64,000 bases of DNA from Verrucomicrobiaceae bacterium. Its GTDB lineage: Bacteria > Verrucomicrobiota > Verrucomicrobiia > Verrucomicrobiales > Verrucomicrobiaceae. The stretch is taken from NCBI GenBank assembly GCA_947466075.1, contig CANIBP010000023.1, positions 1-64,000 of the forward strand, read 5' to 3'. Below are positions 1-8,351 of the stretch, piece after piece. How positions within the stretch are numbered: position 1 is the first letter of the stretch; every line of letters begins with the position of its first letter. The notes beneath the pieces are model-generated. The model ran no database searches and was not told where the DNA came from. It saw nothing but the letters and a program-made list of their open reading frames with translations. A program made the translations under genes and the position numbers.

Positions 1-551
1 ATGTCGATGTCCGAGGCACTCTGCGCTTCGGTCCCGGAATTGGAATTGAAGGACAGGCCACGACCGACCACAAAGCTCAAGCCCGTACCCGTGGCGATGG
101 CGGGCAGGGTGAGGACAATCGTGGTCGAATTCGTGACGCTGGCCACGCGCGTCCCTGGGGTCAGGTTGGCATGGACGAGCAGCATCCCGGCGGCAAGGCC
201 TGTGGTGGAAGTCATCGTGGCCGTAGTGCTCGTGTTTGTGGTGGCACCCCCAGAAAACACACTTGAGATGAGTCCCTTGTACTCGCAGTCGAGAGCCCAC
301 ACATTGCCTCCCAGGCACGAGGGCTTCGCACCGGTCAGCCAGAACTGTTCAGATCCGAAGCGGGAACCGATGGGGAAGACGCCCGCGACTTCAGCAGCGG
401 TTTTGACCGTGCCGCGAAAGTCACACACCCAGCGCGCCGTCAGGCTGTCCCAGCCCTGCTCACCTTTGGAGGGCATGCTCGACAGCAGCACCCAGGTCGA
501 GGCCGGGAGGGAGCTGAGAACGGCGGTTTTGGCACGGTGCGTAATGGACAT
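1..551 (-). CDS. Phage tail/fibre-associated structural protein, 5' part only
   Basis: An open minus-strand frame starts with ATG at 549-551 and runs off the left edge with no stop, giving 183 residues. It begins 9 bases downstream of the tape-measure stop and is co-directional with the phage head and tail genes. The N-terminal part (MSITHRAKTAVLSS) leads into a Thr/Ser-rich stretch and then a segment with GLAAGMLLV, PGTRVASV and TTIVLTLP. That segment resembles the short beta-rich repeats (entry value, 'GT-VASV', 'TTIVL') often seen in phage tail-fibre and tail-associated proteins. The plus-strand frame over the same bases is a shadow. Function beyond 'tail region structural protein' is inferred from position. 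Confidence 0.6.
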   Translation of the reverse strand, partial: MSITHRAKTAVLSSLPASTWVLLSSMPSKGEQGWDSLTARWVCDFRGTVKTAAEVAGVFPIGSRFGSEQFWLTGAKPSCLGGNVWALDCEYKGLISSVFSGGATTNTSTTATMTSTTGLAAGMLLVHANLTPGTRVASVTNSTTIVLTLPAIATGTGLSFVVGRGLSFNSNSGTEAQSASDID

Positions 552-559
552 ACGGTGAA

Positions 560-2416
560 TTAGGCGACAGCGATTTTGCCGAGCTTGTCATCGAGTGACT
601 TGATGAGCGCGGCCAGCGGGTGACTGCCCTTTTGTGAGACAGCCGCCGCCACGGCGGCAGCTTGACGCGCTTGGGTGTTTTTGGCGGCACCGGGGGGCGC
701 GACCTTGGGGGCGATGATGGGCGGACGTTTGACCCCATTGAAAAAGTCATCGTTGCCACCCATCATGCGTTTTTTCATGCCGCCTGGCACGGTCACTTCG
801 CCAGATGTTTTGGCATCGGTAATCTCCTTGGGCATCTTGAACGCTCCATCAGCGAAGGCTTTGTTGACGTAGGCTCCGCCGTAATGTCTCCCATTGTCCA
901 GCTTGCCGCTGTGCTGTTGTAGCCGGTCATACTCGGCAAGGCCACCAAAGCCCGCGTTTGCACCACTGGCCTTGTAGCTGAAACCCTTGACCTTTTTGCG
1001 GCCGTTTTTTTCATCGGCAGCGCTGCCGCTGCTCGCCGTTTTTTTCTCAGGCGTGTCAGCCGCCTTGGCTGTCGCGTCGAGCTTCTCAGCCCAGCCCACG
1101 GCATCCTTCATGCCTTCGGCTGCCTTCGCGCCACCTTTCGCAATACTGTCGGTTAATTCGGTCCACTTTCGGGTGTCAACGGTGGTGTCGAACTTGAGCG
1201 CATCATGCGCCTCTGCGCTGAGAGCTGTCAGTTTTTCAAAATTCAATGTTAAGGCAGCTTTGCCCCACTCGGCGATCTTTTGGAACACCGGCCAGACAAT
1301 CTCAGGCAGCCGCGTCACGCCCGAAATGAAGGCATTAAGCGCACCCTTCCAGCCAATATTAAGCGCACCCTTCATGCTTTCGCCGATGCTCTTAAACGCC
1401 CCAGCAACCGAGTCGCGGACTGATGCCAGCATGCTGTTTCGCCAGGACACGAGCTGTTGATCAAAATCAAGAATGGCATTCCAGGCCAGCTTCATTCCAA
1501 GCTTGAAGCCCGCCTCAAGAGTCTCGCCAACTTTGCCCTGTTCGATCGCGCCCGTGATGAGAGAGGCGGCCTGGCCCGAGATACCAACGAGGCTCTGTAG
1601 AAACGACTTCATCGGCCCATCATTCAAGGGCTGACCGAGCGCGCGAAAAATCTGGCCGATGTTATCCTTCAGCGTCGAAAACAGGCCAATGGTGGTTTGG
1701 CTTTGTTTCTGCATGCTCTCGAACCATTTGCCCGAGGTGCCAGCTAGCCCTTGAAGAGCTTTTTGCATGTCGGAAAAGCCGACCTTGCCGTCAGTCATGA
1801 GATCATTCAGGCCAGCGGTCGAGACCTTCAGGGACTCCGCCAGGCTTTGCTTGATCTCGCCCGCGCCAGCTTCGACGAACTGCTGTAGATCTTCCGCGTA
1901 GATTTTGCCCTTACCGGCCATCTGGCCATACACCGTCGCCAGCATGCCCAAGTCAGCGCCAGTCGCCGAGGAAACATTGCCCAGGGCGGTGAGTTCGCTT
2001 TTGAGGGCAGTCGTCGGCACACGGGCGGCGAGGAGCTTCTTGGCCGCTTCAGTGAGCTGAGGCAGCTCAAAGGGTGTGGAGGCACCGAGCGCGGTCAACT
2101 CTGCCAACGTGGCCTTGGCCTGCTCCATGCTGCCCGTAAGCGTCTCAAATTGGATCAGGCTTTGTTCGGCGGCTGCAGCTGTTTTGACAGCAAAAGCAGC
2201 ACCGAGGCCAGTCGCGGTCGCGAGAGCGGCCCCGGCTCCTACAATCAATGGCACAAGCCGCGCAAACGACCCGCCAAGGATGTTGACTTGGCCAGCGTTG
2301 TTGCCGATGCCTTTGCCTTGCGCAATGAAACGGCCCTGCTCATCCCGCGCCTGGCGCAGGGGATTGATGAAGCCCCCATTGGAGAGCTTGAGGAGGTATT
2401 CCAGCGTGTTGCCCAT
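560..2416 (-). CDS. Phage tail tape measure protein
   Basis: This 618-residue protein fits the tape-measure family, which sets tail length and forms the inner tail channel. Residues of about 45-80 form a hydrophobic stretch. Residues of about 85-230 carry the conserved tape-measure core: an Ala/Leu-rich helical region with FETLTGS, GASTPFELPQLTEAAKKL, GMLATVYGQMAGKGKIYAEDLQQF and a DGKVGFSDMQKAL segment. Long amphipathic helices follow, and the C-terminal third is Ala/Lys/Gly-rich and low in complexity. The length is modest for the family, which would suit a short tail. It sits after the DUF1320 gene, the position expected in Mu-like tail modules, although no sheath or tube gene lies between them here. 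Confidence 0.85.
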   Translation of the reverse strand: MGNTLEYLLKLSNGGFINPLRQARDEQGRFIAQGKGIGNNAGQVNILGGSFARLVPLIVGAGAALATATGLGAAFAVKTAAAAEQSLIQFETLTGSMEQAKATLAELTALGASTPFELPQLTEAAKKLLAARVPTTALKSELTALGNVSSATGADLGMLATVYGQMAGKGKIYAEDLQQFVEAGAGEIKQSLAESLKVSTAGLNDLMTDGKVGFSDMQKALQGLAGTSGKWFESMQKQSQTTIGLFSTLKDNIGQIFRALGQPLNDGPMKSFLQSLVGISGQAASLITGAIEQGKVGETLEAGFKLGMKLAWNAILDFDQQLVSWRNSMLASVRDSVAGAFKSIGESMKGALNIGWKGALNAFISGVTRLPEIVWPVFQKIAEWGKAALTLNFEKLTALSAEAHDALKFDTTVDTRKWTELTDSIAKGGAKAAEGMKDAVGWAEKLDATAKAADTPEKKTASSGSAADEKNGRKKVKGFSYKASGANAGFGGLAEYDRLQQHSGKLDNGRHYGGAYVNKAFADGAFKMPKEITDAKTSGEVTVPGGMKKRMMGGNDDFFNGVKRPPIIAPKVAPPGAAKNTQARQAAAVAAAVSQKGSHPLAALIKSLDDKLGKIAVA

Positions 2417-2464
2417 GACTCACGATGGCGGGCCGGTGAGGTGACTCGACCTGACGGGCGGCAG

Positions 2465-2902
2465 TTACCCAAGCACGCGGCTATTCGGGCCGCCGAGGGA
2501 GCTGTCAAAGATGACAATGCCCGCCGCTTCAGCGGGCTGGGCAGCGACGGCGGCAGCGGTGGCGTTGAGCTTCAGCTCGCCAGCGGTGATGGCCGAGAGG
2601 ATTTTGCGGAAGCTGTCAGCCACGCCCTTCCAGGGGTTGTCTTTGTCCGGTGTGGAGCGGCGGCGGTAGCACAACTCGCAGGCGAAGGCCACGGCGGCGC
2701 GCTTGATGATCTTGGGCAGCGGATTGAGGGTCAGCGGCACGGTGAACCGGCCTTCCAGGAGCGAATCAATGGCCTCCTGCACGCTGGCTTGCACGAGTGA
2801 CCACGCATCAACCACGCCATCATTGTCGTCGTCGAGCGCTTGAATCAGGAACGGCGCTGGGATCTCGCCTTTGAGATCGTTGAGGGTGACGTAGTCGGCC
2901 AT
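2465..2902 (-). CDS. Mu gp36-like DUF1320 phage protein
   Basis: This 145-residue protein begins MADYVTLNDLKGEIP and continues with a helical region containing the signature of the DUF1320 (Mu gp36-like) family: an N-terminal 'Y-T--DL' start, an Asp-rich loop (DDDNDG), then AIDSLLEGRFTVPL and an Ala/Cys-rich helix with CELCYRRR. Mu gp36 lies between the major head gene and the tail genes and is thought to be a head-tail connector component. Here it sits between the gpT side and the tape measure, which fits. The C-terminal 35 residues are Ala-rich and ordinary. Confidence 0.8.
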   Translation of the reverse strand: MADYVTLNDLKGEIPAPFLIQALDDDNDGVVDAWSLVQASVQEAIDSLLEGRFTVPLTLNPLPKIIKRAAVAFACELCYRRRSTPDKDNPWKGVADSFRKILSAITAGELKLNATAAAVAAQPAEAAGIVIFDSSLGGPNSRVLG

Positions 2903-2906
2903 GAGG

Positions 2907-3254
2907 TTAGACGCTCTTCAGGATCTCGGGCGGTGCTGGCAGCACGTAGCGACCGCCGGGGTGCGCACGGCCGCCAGAGCCAGTGCGGGCGCGCTGTGCG
3001 ATGGCAATGGCGGGATGGTCGGAGTCGAGACTTGGAGACTCGGAGGCCGGAAGACTGGGAGCGCCATGCTCAATCAGCACGGGCGGTTCGATCACAATGG
3101 GAGCATCAATGCTGTGCTCAATCAAAGAGGGTGCCGCCGGAGGGAAAAACCCCAAAACCTCCGGCGGCGTTTCGACTGGAGGGGGAACAACTACCTCCGG
3201 TGAAAGGGTGGGCGCAGATTCCTTGGCAGGCTTGGTGGTTTGTTTCTTGGCCAT
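2907..3254 (-). CDS. Proline-rich hypothetical phage protein
   Basis: This 115-residue product lies 4 bases upstream of the DUF1320 gene and reads in the same direction. It starts MAKKQTTKPAKES and then becomes Pro/Glu-rich, with repeated short hydrophobic peptides (SLIEH, APIVIEP, PVLIEHGAPSL). The C-terminus ends GGRYVLPAPPEILKSV. It occupies the position of Mu gp35 between gpT and gp36, but I see no firm sequence similarity to that protein. The central part contains a GAGAC-type purine-rich repeat (about 3024-3063 on the plus strand), so some of the coding region may be repeat-derived. Function unknown. Confidence 0.5.
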   Translation of the reverse strand: MAKKQTTKPAKESAPTLSPEVVVPPPVETPPEVLGFFPPAAPSLIEHSIDAPIVIEPPVLIEHGAPSLPASESPSLDSDHPAIAIAQRARTGSGGRAHPGGRYVLPAPPEILKSV

Positions 3255-3322
3255 GATTCGTGTTAGAAAACGGGCCGCGCCACCTAGGATGACGCGGCCC
3301 TCTTTTCGATGGTTGAGATGGA

Positions 3323-4276
3323 TTACAGCGCGGCGTCAGCACCGGTGGAGCCGATGGCGAGCTGAGGCAGGCCAAAGCCAACGGCGGCGCGCTGGTAGGC
3401 CTGATAGTTGAAGACGTGCTGCTTGAATGCGTCCGTGTGCGTGTTCGGATCGTCCTGCGCGTAGAAACGCGGCTGCGTCTCGGTCTGATTGATGAAGGCG
3501 CGCACGGGCTCGCCGACGTTGAGGAGGAACCATTTGTCCTGACGGGCAGCGGTGTTGAGGTGCTTGAACTCGATCAAGTCGGCATCGCCGCGATAGATGT
3601 TACTCACCGCTGCGTCGCTGGTTGGTCCGGCTTCGAGGATGGTCTCCGCATTGAGGATCTTCTTGAACGTGCTAGCCCACTTCGTGGAGCAGACGACGAC
3701 GAGCTTGCTCGCGAGGTTCATCGGCTCGCCATTCGGGTCGAGGATGTAGCCGAGGAGCTGCTTGGCCTTTTCCCAGGAGGCCGCGCTGGGCTTCTCGGTC
3801 ATGAGGTTGGTGAAGGTGCCAGCATCGACCACGCCAGGCAGGTGCGCCTTGTCAGCAGCAAAGAAGGCTTTGCCGGTGTAATCGTTGACCGTGAAGGCAT
3901 CAATGAGCAGCGGAGCCAGGAAGCGGTCAGCACGGCGACGAGTGGCGATGCCGAGCATCTCAAACTTGTTGTTGAACTGGGCAGCCTCGCCCCGCTCAAT
4001 GCTGGCCTGTGGCACGGAGATCGTGGCCTCCAGCTCCTCATTGGTGATGCGGTGTTGGGCGCGGCCCGTGGGCTGGATGACCACTTGGTCAACGAACCGG
4101 CGCATGACCGGCAGTTGAACCACGAGGTCATAGACGTTGACGGCGGCTTTGCTGTCCTGCTGTTCGCAGATGAGGTCAGCGACGGACGGCGGAGCGGTGT
4201 CGAAGGCCTTGAGAGTGACGGTTTTCCAGTCTTCGCGAAGGCGAAGGCGGGCGGCGGCTGAATTGATGTCGATCAT
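3323..4276 (-). CDS. Mu-like major head (capsid) subunit gpT
   Basis: This 317-residue protein matches the Mu gpT major capsid family in layout. There is an N-terminal helical arm, then a region with MRRFVDQVVIQPTGRAQHRITNEELEATI, then FNNKFEMLGIATRRRADRFLAPLLIDAF with YTGKAFFAADKAHLPG, a typical 'G--LF---H' capsid loop. The core ends with LASKLVVVCSTKWASTFKKILNAETI and DLIEFKHLN. Family members form the HK97-fold shell of Mu-like heads. The gene lies downstream of the protease/scaffold and decoration-like genes in the expected order. The ATG at 4274-4276 is preceded by a pyrimidine-rich leader rather than a Shine-Dalgarno motif. Confidence 0.85.
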   Translation of the reverse strand: MIDINSAAARLRLREDWKTVTLKAFDTAPPSVADLICEQQDSKAAVNVYDLVVQLPVMRRFVDQVVIQPTGRAQHRITNEELEATISVPQASIERGEAAQFNNKFEMLGIATRRRADRFLAPLLIDAFTVNDYTGKAFFAADKAHLPGVVDAGTFTNLMTEKPSAASWEKAKQLLGYILDPNGEPMNLASKLVVVCSTKWASTFKKILNAETILEAGPTSDAAVSNIYRGDADLIEFKHLNTAARQDKWFLLNVGEPVRAFINQTETQPRFYAQDDPNTHTDAFKQHVFNYQAYQRAAVGFGLPQLAIGSTGADAAL

Positions 4277-4311
4277 AACGAGGAAGAAGGGTTGACTAGG
4301 TTGGCGGTGGA

Positions 4312-4929
4312 TTAAGCAGCAGGAGCGATGAGACCGAGGGTGACGAGAGCGGCATGCACGGCGCGGATGTCATCGCCGGACTTCTCGGTTTCCGCTTTGA
4401 GAGCGGCCAGGTCAGCGGCAGCACCGGCGGTGCCGTTGGTGCTCGTGAGAGTCACCGTGATGGGAGCGCGCTGGGCCGTGAGAGGCGAGACGAGCACGAA
4501 GGCATAGTCACCATCCAAACCGACGAGAACGCCAGCAGGGCGGTCAGCATCGGTGCCAGCAGGCAGACCCACGGTGTGGTCATCAATCACGCGGCACATT
4601 TTGAAGAGGTGCGCAGCGGTCAGATTGCCGTCCGACTTCACGCGGCCAATGGCAGCGAAAGGCTTGATCTTGAGATCGCCTTTGGCTCCGAGCTGGTTGT
4701 CGATGGTCTCCGGCGCAAAGCCGATGACGCGAGCCGTGGCAGGCATGGCGGGGTCGGCGCTCTGGGCCTGCGAGTTCGCAGGATCATAAGCGACCATGAC
4801 CCCCTGATAAATGATTTCAGCCGCCTTGACGGCAAGGCCAGGGGCGGAGGTCTGCGGGTTGTGCTGCGAGCACAGAGCAGGGAGACCGGTGAGAGTTTGA
4901 AGGGCGAAGATGCCAGCTTTGGAAGCCAT
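4312..4929 (-). CDS. Probable phage head decoration-type protein
   Basis: This 205-residue protein lies between the gpI-like protease and gpT, where Mu-like and lambda-like phages often carry a head decoration or minor head protein. The N-terminal half (GLAVKAAEIIYQGVMVAYDP, then ARVIGFAPETIDNQ, IGRVKSDGNLTAAHLFKMCRVIDDHTVGL and RPAGVLVGLDGDYAFVLVSPL) is beta-rich. It has the 'I--G--V' and 'G-----D----V-L' spacing seen in head decoration proteins. The last 50 residues are a Thr/Ala-rich helix. Assignment is from position and composition; no diagnostic motif settles it. Confidence 0.5.
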   Translation of the reverse strand: MASKAGIFALQTLTGLPALCSQHNPQTSAPGLAVKAAEIIYQGVMVAYDPANSQAQSADPAMPATARVIGFAPETIDNQLGAKGDLKIKPFAAIGRVKSDGNLTAAHLFKMCRVIDDHTVGLPAGTDADRPAGVLVGLDGDYAFVLVSPLTAQRAPITVTLTSTNGTAGAAADLAALKAETEKSGDDIRAVHAALVTLGLIAPAA

Positions 4930-4978
4930 AATGAAAAAGAGTTAAAGGTTGACGGTGGTGGACGTGGTTGACGGTGGA

Positions 4979-5989
4979 TTAGCGACCGGCGTATTTCTTG
5001 CGATCGTCGTCGGAGACACCAGTCATCTTCGAGACGGCGGCGGCTTCAGGGGCGGCGGCGTCGAGGCCGCTGGAAAGCATGAGCGTCTCTTCCGAGACGG
5101 TGCGTTTCTCCATCGGGATCGTGACGGGCAGCTCGGCACAGAGCTTGATGAGATCGTCAATGGGCATCGTCTGGCCGATGCTGGGCACCTGCTTACCTTG
5201 GCGGGCAGCTTCACGCAGCACGGTGTTGCGTTTGTCGCCATCCAGGGCGGCGGAAAGGGTCTTGATCGTCGCATCTTGGGCGTCGATTTTTTCTTCGAGA
5301 CCCTTGAAGAGAGGCGAGGCGGAAAGCATTTTGTCGGCAGCGGTCGCATCCGGCTCTTTGAGCTCTTCAGCGGCAAGCCTGTCTTTCAGGGCTGCCATGA
5401 TGTCGGCAGGAGATGTGGCGGCGTCGAGGCCGAGCGCTTCGATGAGAGCGGCGGCAAGTTCGTCATTAGAGGTGGGCGGTTGCTTCATGGGTGTCGTGGT
5501 GGTGGTCGTGGTGGCAGAGAGAAACAGGACGCCCGGTGTGGCCCCGTGGCGGCAGAGAGAGACCGAATGCAGGCCGATGATTTCGTTTTTGGCGTTGACC
5601 TTCACGGTCGGAGACAAGTCGCCATAATGGCCACCGGCGGCGTAGTCTTTGCCCTCCTGAGTCCACGAGGACATGAGGAGATAGATGCCTTCATTCGGCA
5701 CCACTTCGAGCGTGCCGTAACCAGCCACCTTCACCGGCTCGCCTTGATAAGTCGCGGAGCCAGGCACGCTGGAATGTTCAAAGTCGAGTGCGGGCCGGTC
5801 CCAGTTTTTGCCAGCGTTGAACGCAGCCAAAGTCTTGACGGTGGTCTCGTTGCAAATCACCTGACCCATCGCCGTCTGTTGGGAGCCCCAAGGGAAGACG
5901 AGGAAACGCGCGGGCAGTCCTTCGACGCCCTTGCTCGCATCGAATGCGGGCGCGGGAGCCTTGAGGGCTAGGAGTTGCAGGGGCGACAT
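4979..5989 (-). CDS. Mu gpI-like protease/scaffold protein
   Basis: Residues of about 10-160 match the phage Mu protease I family: FLVFPWG, then RPALDFEHSSVPGSATYQGE, VAGYGTLEV, a YAAGGHYGDLSPTV segment and GLHSVSLCRHGATPGV. The conserved D-EH and LSP blocks are the family signature. After a Thr/Pro-rich linker, the C-terminal half is helical and Ala/Lys/Glu-rich, as expected of an internal scaffold released by self-cleavage. I chose the ATG at 5987-5989 (MSPLQLL, 336 residues). An in-frame TTG at 6085 would add 32 residues and overlap gpG by 23 bases, but that extension does not look like family sequence. Confidence 0.8.
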   Translation of the reverse strand: MSPLQLLALKAPAPAFDASKGVEGLPARFLVFPWGSQQTAMGQVICNETTVKTLAAFNAGKNWDRPALDFEHSSVPGSATYQGEPVKVAGYGTLEVVPNEGIYLLMSSWTQEGKDYAAGGHYGDLSPTVKVNAKNEIIGLHSVSLCRHGATPGVLFLSATTTTTTTPMKQPPTSNDELAAALIEALGLDAATSPADIMAALKDRLAAEELKEPDATAADKMLSASPLFKGLEEKIDAQDATIKTLSAALDGDKRNTVLREAARQGKQVPSIGQTMPIDDLIKLCAELPVTIPMEKRTVSEETLMLSSGLDAAAPEAAAVSKMTGVSDDDRKKYAGR

Positions 5990-6062
5990 GCAGCGATGAT
6001 GCACGCAGCCAATGCAGTGGTGGAGCTTTGCGCCGTGAGTTGCGGCCCAAGACTTGCCCTGT

Positions 6063-6494
6063 TCAATTTCCGGCAGCTTTGCCAATCAGTGCTTCGAGCA
6101 CATCGGTGATCTCCGCCGAGGCATTGCCGGTTAGCTTGTCCTCAATCACGGGAAAGAATGGCCGGGCCGGAATGTTCCGCTTCGTGCTGCCGAGCTGATG
6201 CGCTGCCGCGTAGGCCGTAGGGCTGCCGACTTTGGCGGCGTCGCCTTGCACCTGGCTGTGAATGCCCTGGCGCAGATCGCCGGACTTGATGAGCAGCGGA
6301 TGGCTCGCGGCTTTCTTGCGGGCAGGCCAGCTCGTCGGCCGCAAGCCAGGCTCGTCAAAGGCGCGGACGGCCATGCTCTCGACCACCGTCGCCATGCCTT
6401 GCAGCATGCGGCGTTTGAGGTCATCGCTCGCCAGCGCGTCGAGAGACGGCGTGATGTCGTCGAGCTTGAGTGTGAAGGCGATGGCGTCGGGCAT
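6063..6494 (-). CDS. Phage virion morphogenesis protein, Mu gpG-like
   Basis: This 143-residue protein belongs to the phage virion morphogenesis (Mu gpG / P2 gpS-like) family, which acts in tail completion or head-tail joining. It begins MPDAIAFTLKLDDITPSLDAL, has a helical middle (LKRRMLQGMATVVESMAVRAFDEPG), and the conserved block PLLIKSGDLRQGIHSQ followed by VGSPTAYAAAHQLGSTKRNIPARPFFPV. That 'L--SG-L---I', 'Y---HQ-G----PARPF' pattern is diagnostic. It lies between gpF and gpI as in Mu. A CT-rich repeat-like leader lies directly upstream of its ATG. Confidence 0.85.
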   Translation of the reverse strand: MPDAIAFTLKLDDITPSLDALASDDLKRRMLQGMATVVESMAVRAFDEPGLRPTSWPARKKAASHPLLIKSGDLRQGIHSQVQGDAAKVGSPTAYAAAHQLGSTKRNIPARPFFPVIEDKLTGNASAEITDVLEALIGKAAGN

Positions 6495-6495
6495 G

Positions 6496-6540
6496 GCCGA
6501 GACTCGGAGACGAGGAGACGCGGAGACAGGGAGACGGCGG
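6496..6540. repeat. GAGAC-type purine/pyrimidine repeat upstream of gpG
   Basis: The plus strand reads as repeated GAGAC units separated by 2-5 bases (gagactcggagacgaggag and onward). On the coding strand this is a CT-rich tract ending next to the gpG start codon at 6494. A similar tract lies upstream of gpF at 8281-8320 and another inside the 2907-3254 gene. It is either a mobile-looking simple repeat or a translation leader. Confidence 0.5.
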
Positions 6541-6560
6541 CAGTTAGACCACCGGGTCAG

Positions 6561-6713
6561 TCATGACTTTTTGACCTTATTTTCCAGCGCTGGTTTGGCG
6601 GTGGGTCGGGACCGTTGAGAGGCGCGCATGCGGCTCTCAAAGCCCTGCCAGAACTCGCGCTTTTCAACGCGTTCATTGAACACAACGGGAGGTGTGGCGG
6701 CAGTCTGTTTCAT
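6561..6713 (-). CDS. Small basic phage protein of unknown function
   Basis: This 50-residue ORF begins at the ATG 6711-6713, which overlaps the gpF stop codon (6710-6712) in an ATGA arrangement, typical of translationally coupled phage genes. The product begins MKQTAATPPVVFNERVEK, contains FWQGFESRMRA and ends in a Lys/Arg-rich tail. I do not recognise it. The coupling to gpF is the main evidence that it is a real gene; an upstream in-frame start extending into gpF looks spurious. Confidence 0.5.
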   Translation of the reverse strand: MKQTAATPPVVFNERVEKREFWQGFESRMRASQRSRPTAKPALENKVKKS

Positions 6714-8280
6714 CGGGGTTCGCGGGCGTAATGGATGATACCTTGTTCTGCCAGCCATTCAAGCATGCCCTGCTGTACCATGTCGGTCTCCATGTCACGG
6801 CTCCAGCCGTTTTGTTTGCCCAGGCGGGTGGCGATTATATCGAGAGCGTTCACCTGGCGGTCGAAGCCTGGGATTCTCTGCACGTCCAGCAGCTCGCCAG
6901 CACCAGCCAGGTGTGTTCGCGGCCCTGGGCGCAAGCGATGCACCACAGTCGGAGTGGCGATGCGCACCTCTAGAGGCTGATGTCTGGCGGTCAAGTTTAC
7001 GTCCCGCATACTCGGCGGCGTGCCATCAGGATGGTTGTGGGCAGTGACGTTGTCCGGCAACAAATGCGGTGGCACCTCCACTTCATTCTTACGGTTGAGT
7101 GTGAAGCGGCCAAGCTCATCACCCGTGGGTGACCATACAGCGGCGTGCTCAACCTTGGCAGCGACTACCTCGGCTTCAAAGGCTTGGACCTTCGTCATCA
7201 GAACTGCTGGCAGGTCCGGCACCTGGCCGATAGCCTTGCGTCCTACGGCGCTCATAGCAGCGCTAAGCGCGGCTTCTTCGCCCAGCTCAAAGGCCACATC
7301 AAAACCAAAGCGGCTTTTGTTGCGGGACGGCTGCTTGAATCTCGCCCCTTTGCCCTTCATCTTTTGCAGCTCCGCATCCAGCGGCGCGAAGATGCGTTTC
7401 TTGTAGGCGCGGACCATGCGGCGGGTGTCGGCACCCTCGGCACCGATCCATTCATCGACGGTCATGTCGAGATCCGGGATCTCGGTGTCCTTGGCCCAGT
7501 TCTCGAAGGCCTTGAGCACTTCGGGTTGATCCACGTAGCGCTTGCGGATGAGACGCCAGTCATGTTTCACATTGCCGGGTTCTGACCAGGGCGAGTCCGC
7601 CCACGTCGGCGTACGGTTGAGCGGGATGCCATTCGGCAGGCGGCCATTTTTAGCGATGAGTTCGGCCTCGCGGGCGGTGAACATTTCCGGCTTGGCGATT
7701 TGCGTTGGCAGCAAATGCGCTTCTTTGGCGTCGGAGGCGGAAGGCTTGCCACGCTCCATCACCAGCCCGGCGGCACGCTGGGTGAGTGGCACGACCAAAC
7801 AACGGCAACCCCAGTCCCATGGGGGAAAAATTGTCTGCCAAATCTCATGGCCAGCGGGGAAGATTTTACCATTCAAGGCCGCGTGCGAGGGCCGCACATT
7901 GCCGTCGCCATGCGTCTTGTACTGCCAGAACGGAAACACATCGACTTGGGCAATGAGATTGCGATACCGGGCCGCCGCGTAGCCGCGAAAGACATGCGTG
8001 CGCAGCAGTAGCTCGGCGCGGCGTTGCGCCACCTTGCCGCCGAGGGCGTCGTCGAGTTCAGCGGCGATTTCCTTGCGTGCCTTGTCCCAGGTCTTGTCAC
8101 CCAGCGGCACGGCCTTGAGCGTGTCACGCACGCGCGCCATTTGATCGCCCACATCGAGACCGGTGATCGTGAATGCATAGGCGCGGGCAGCAAGCCCTCC
8201 ATCACCTCCCGCGACACGAGCGGCAGCGACGCGATGCGCGCGGCGGCGGCCTCATGGGGCATGGGAGAGAAGACGAACAT
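6710..8280 (-). pseudogene. Mu gpF-like head morphogenesis protein, frameshifted near the N-terminus
   Basis: The body (8152 downward) is a Mu gpF-like minor head protein: RNLIAQVDVFPFWQYKTHGDGNVRPSHAALNGK and IWQTIFPPWDWGCRCLVVPL are the family core. Residues of about 285-400 form a second domain with VTAHNHPDGTPPSMRDV, close to a JAB/RadC-like metal site (H-x-H followed by S-x-x-D). The natural start appears to be the ATG at 8280 (MFVFSPMPHEAAAARIASLPLVSREVMEGLLPA), which is in a different frame. The reading must shift near 8180-8196 to continue as RAYAFTITGLDVGDQMARVRDTL. This is a small indel, a sequencing error or programmed frameshifting. As written, the gene yields either a 135-residue peptide or an N-truncated 480-residue protein from an internal start. 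Confidence 0.75.
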
Positions 8281-8320
8281 GACGAGGAGACTAGGAGACA
8301 GGGGGACGCGGAGAAAGCCG
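8281..8320. repeat. GAGAC-type repeat upstream of gpF
   Basis: The plus strand reads gacgaggagactaggagaca and continues with gggggacgcggag. It directly abuts the gpF start codon at 8280, as the related tract at 6496-6540 does for gpG. On the coding strand it is CT-rich and contains no AGGAGG. Confidence 0.45.
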
Positions 8321-8351
8321 GGCAGTGGGACTTCCAGTGCCCGGTGATGTT

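Noticed and set aside
1..558. Open plus-strand frame of 185 codons at the left edge
   Set aside because: It is antisense to the minus-strand tail protein, which follows the tape measure in order and has better amino-acid composition.
3416..4261. Plus-strand frame of 281 codons
   Set aside because: Fully antisense to the gpT major head gene; a shadow frame of GC-rich sequence.
4949..5971. Plus-strand frame of 340 codons
   Set aside because: Antisense to the gpI protease/scaffold gene; Gly/Arg-rich with no domain.
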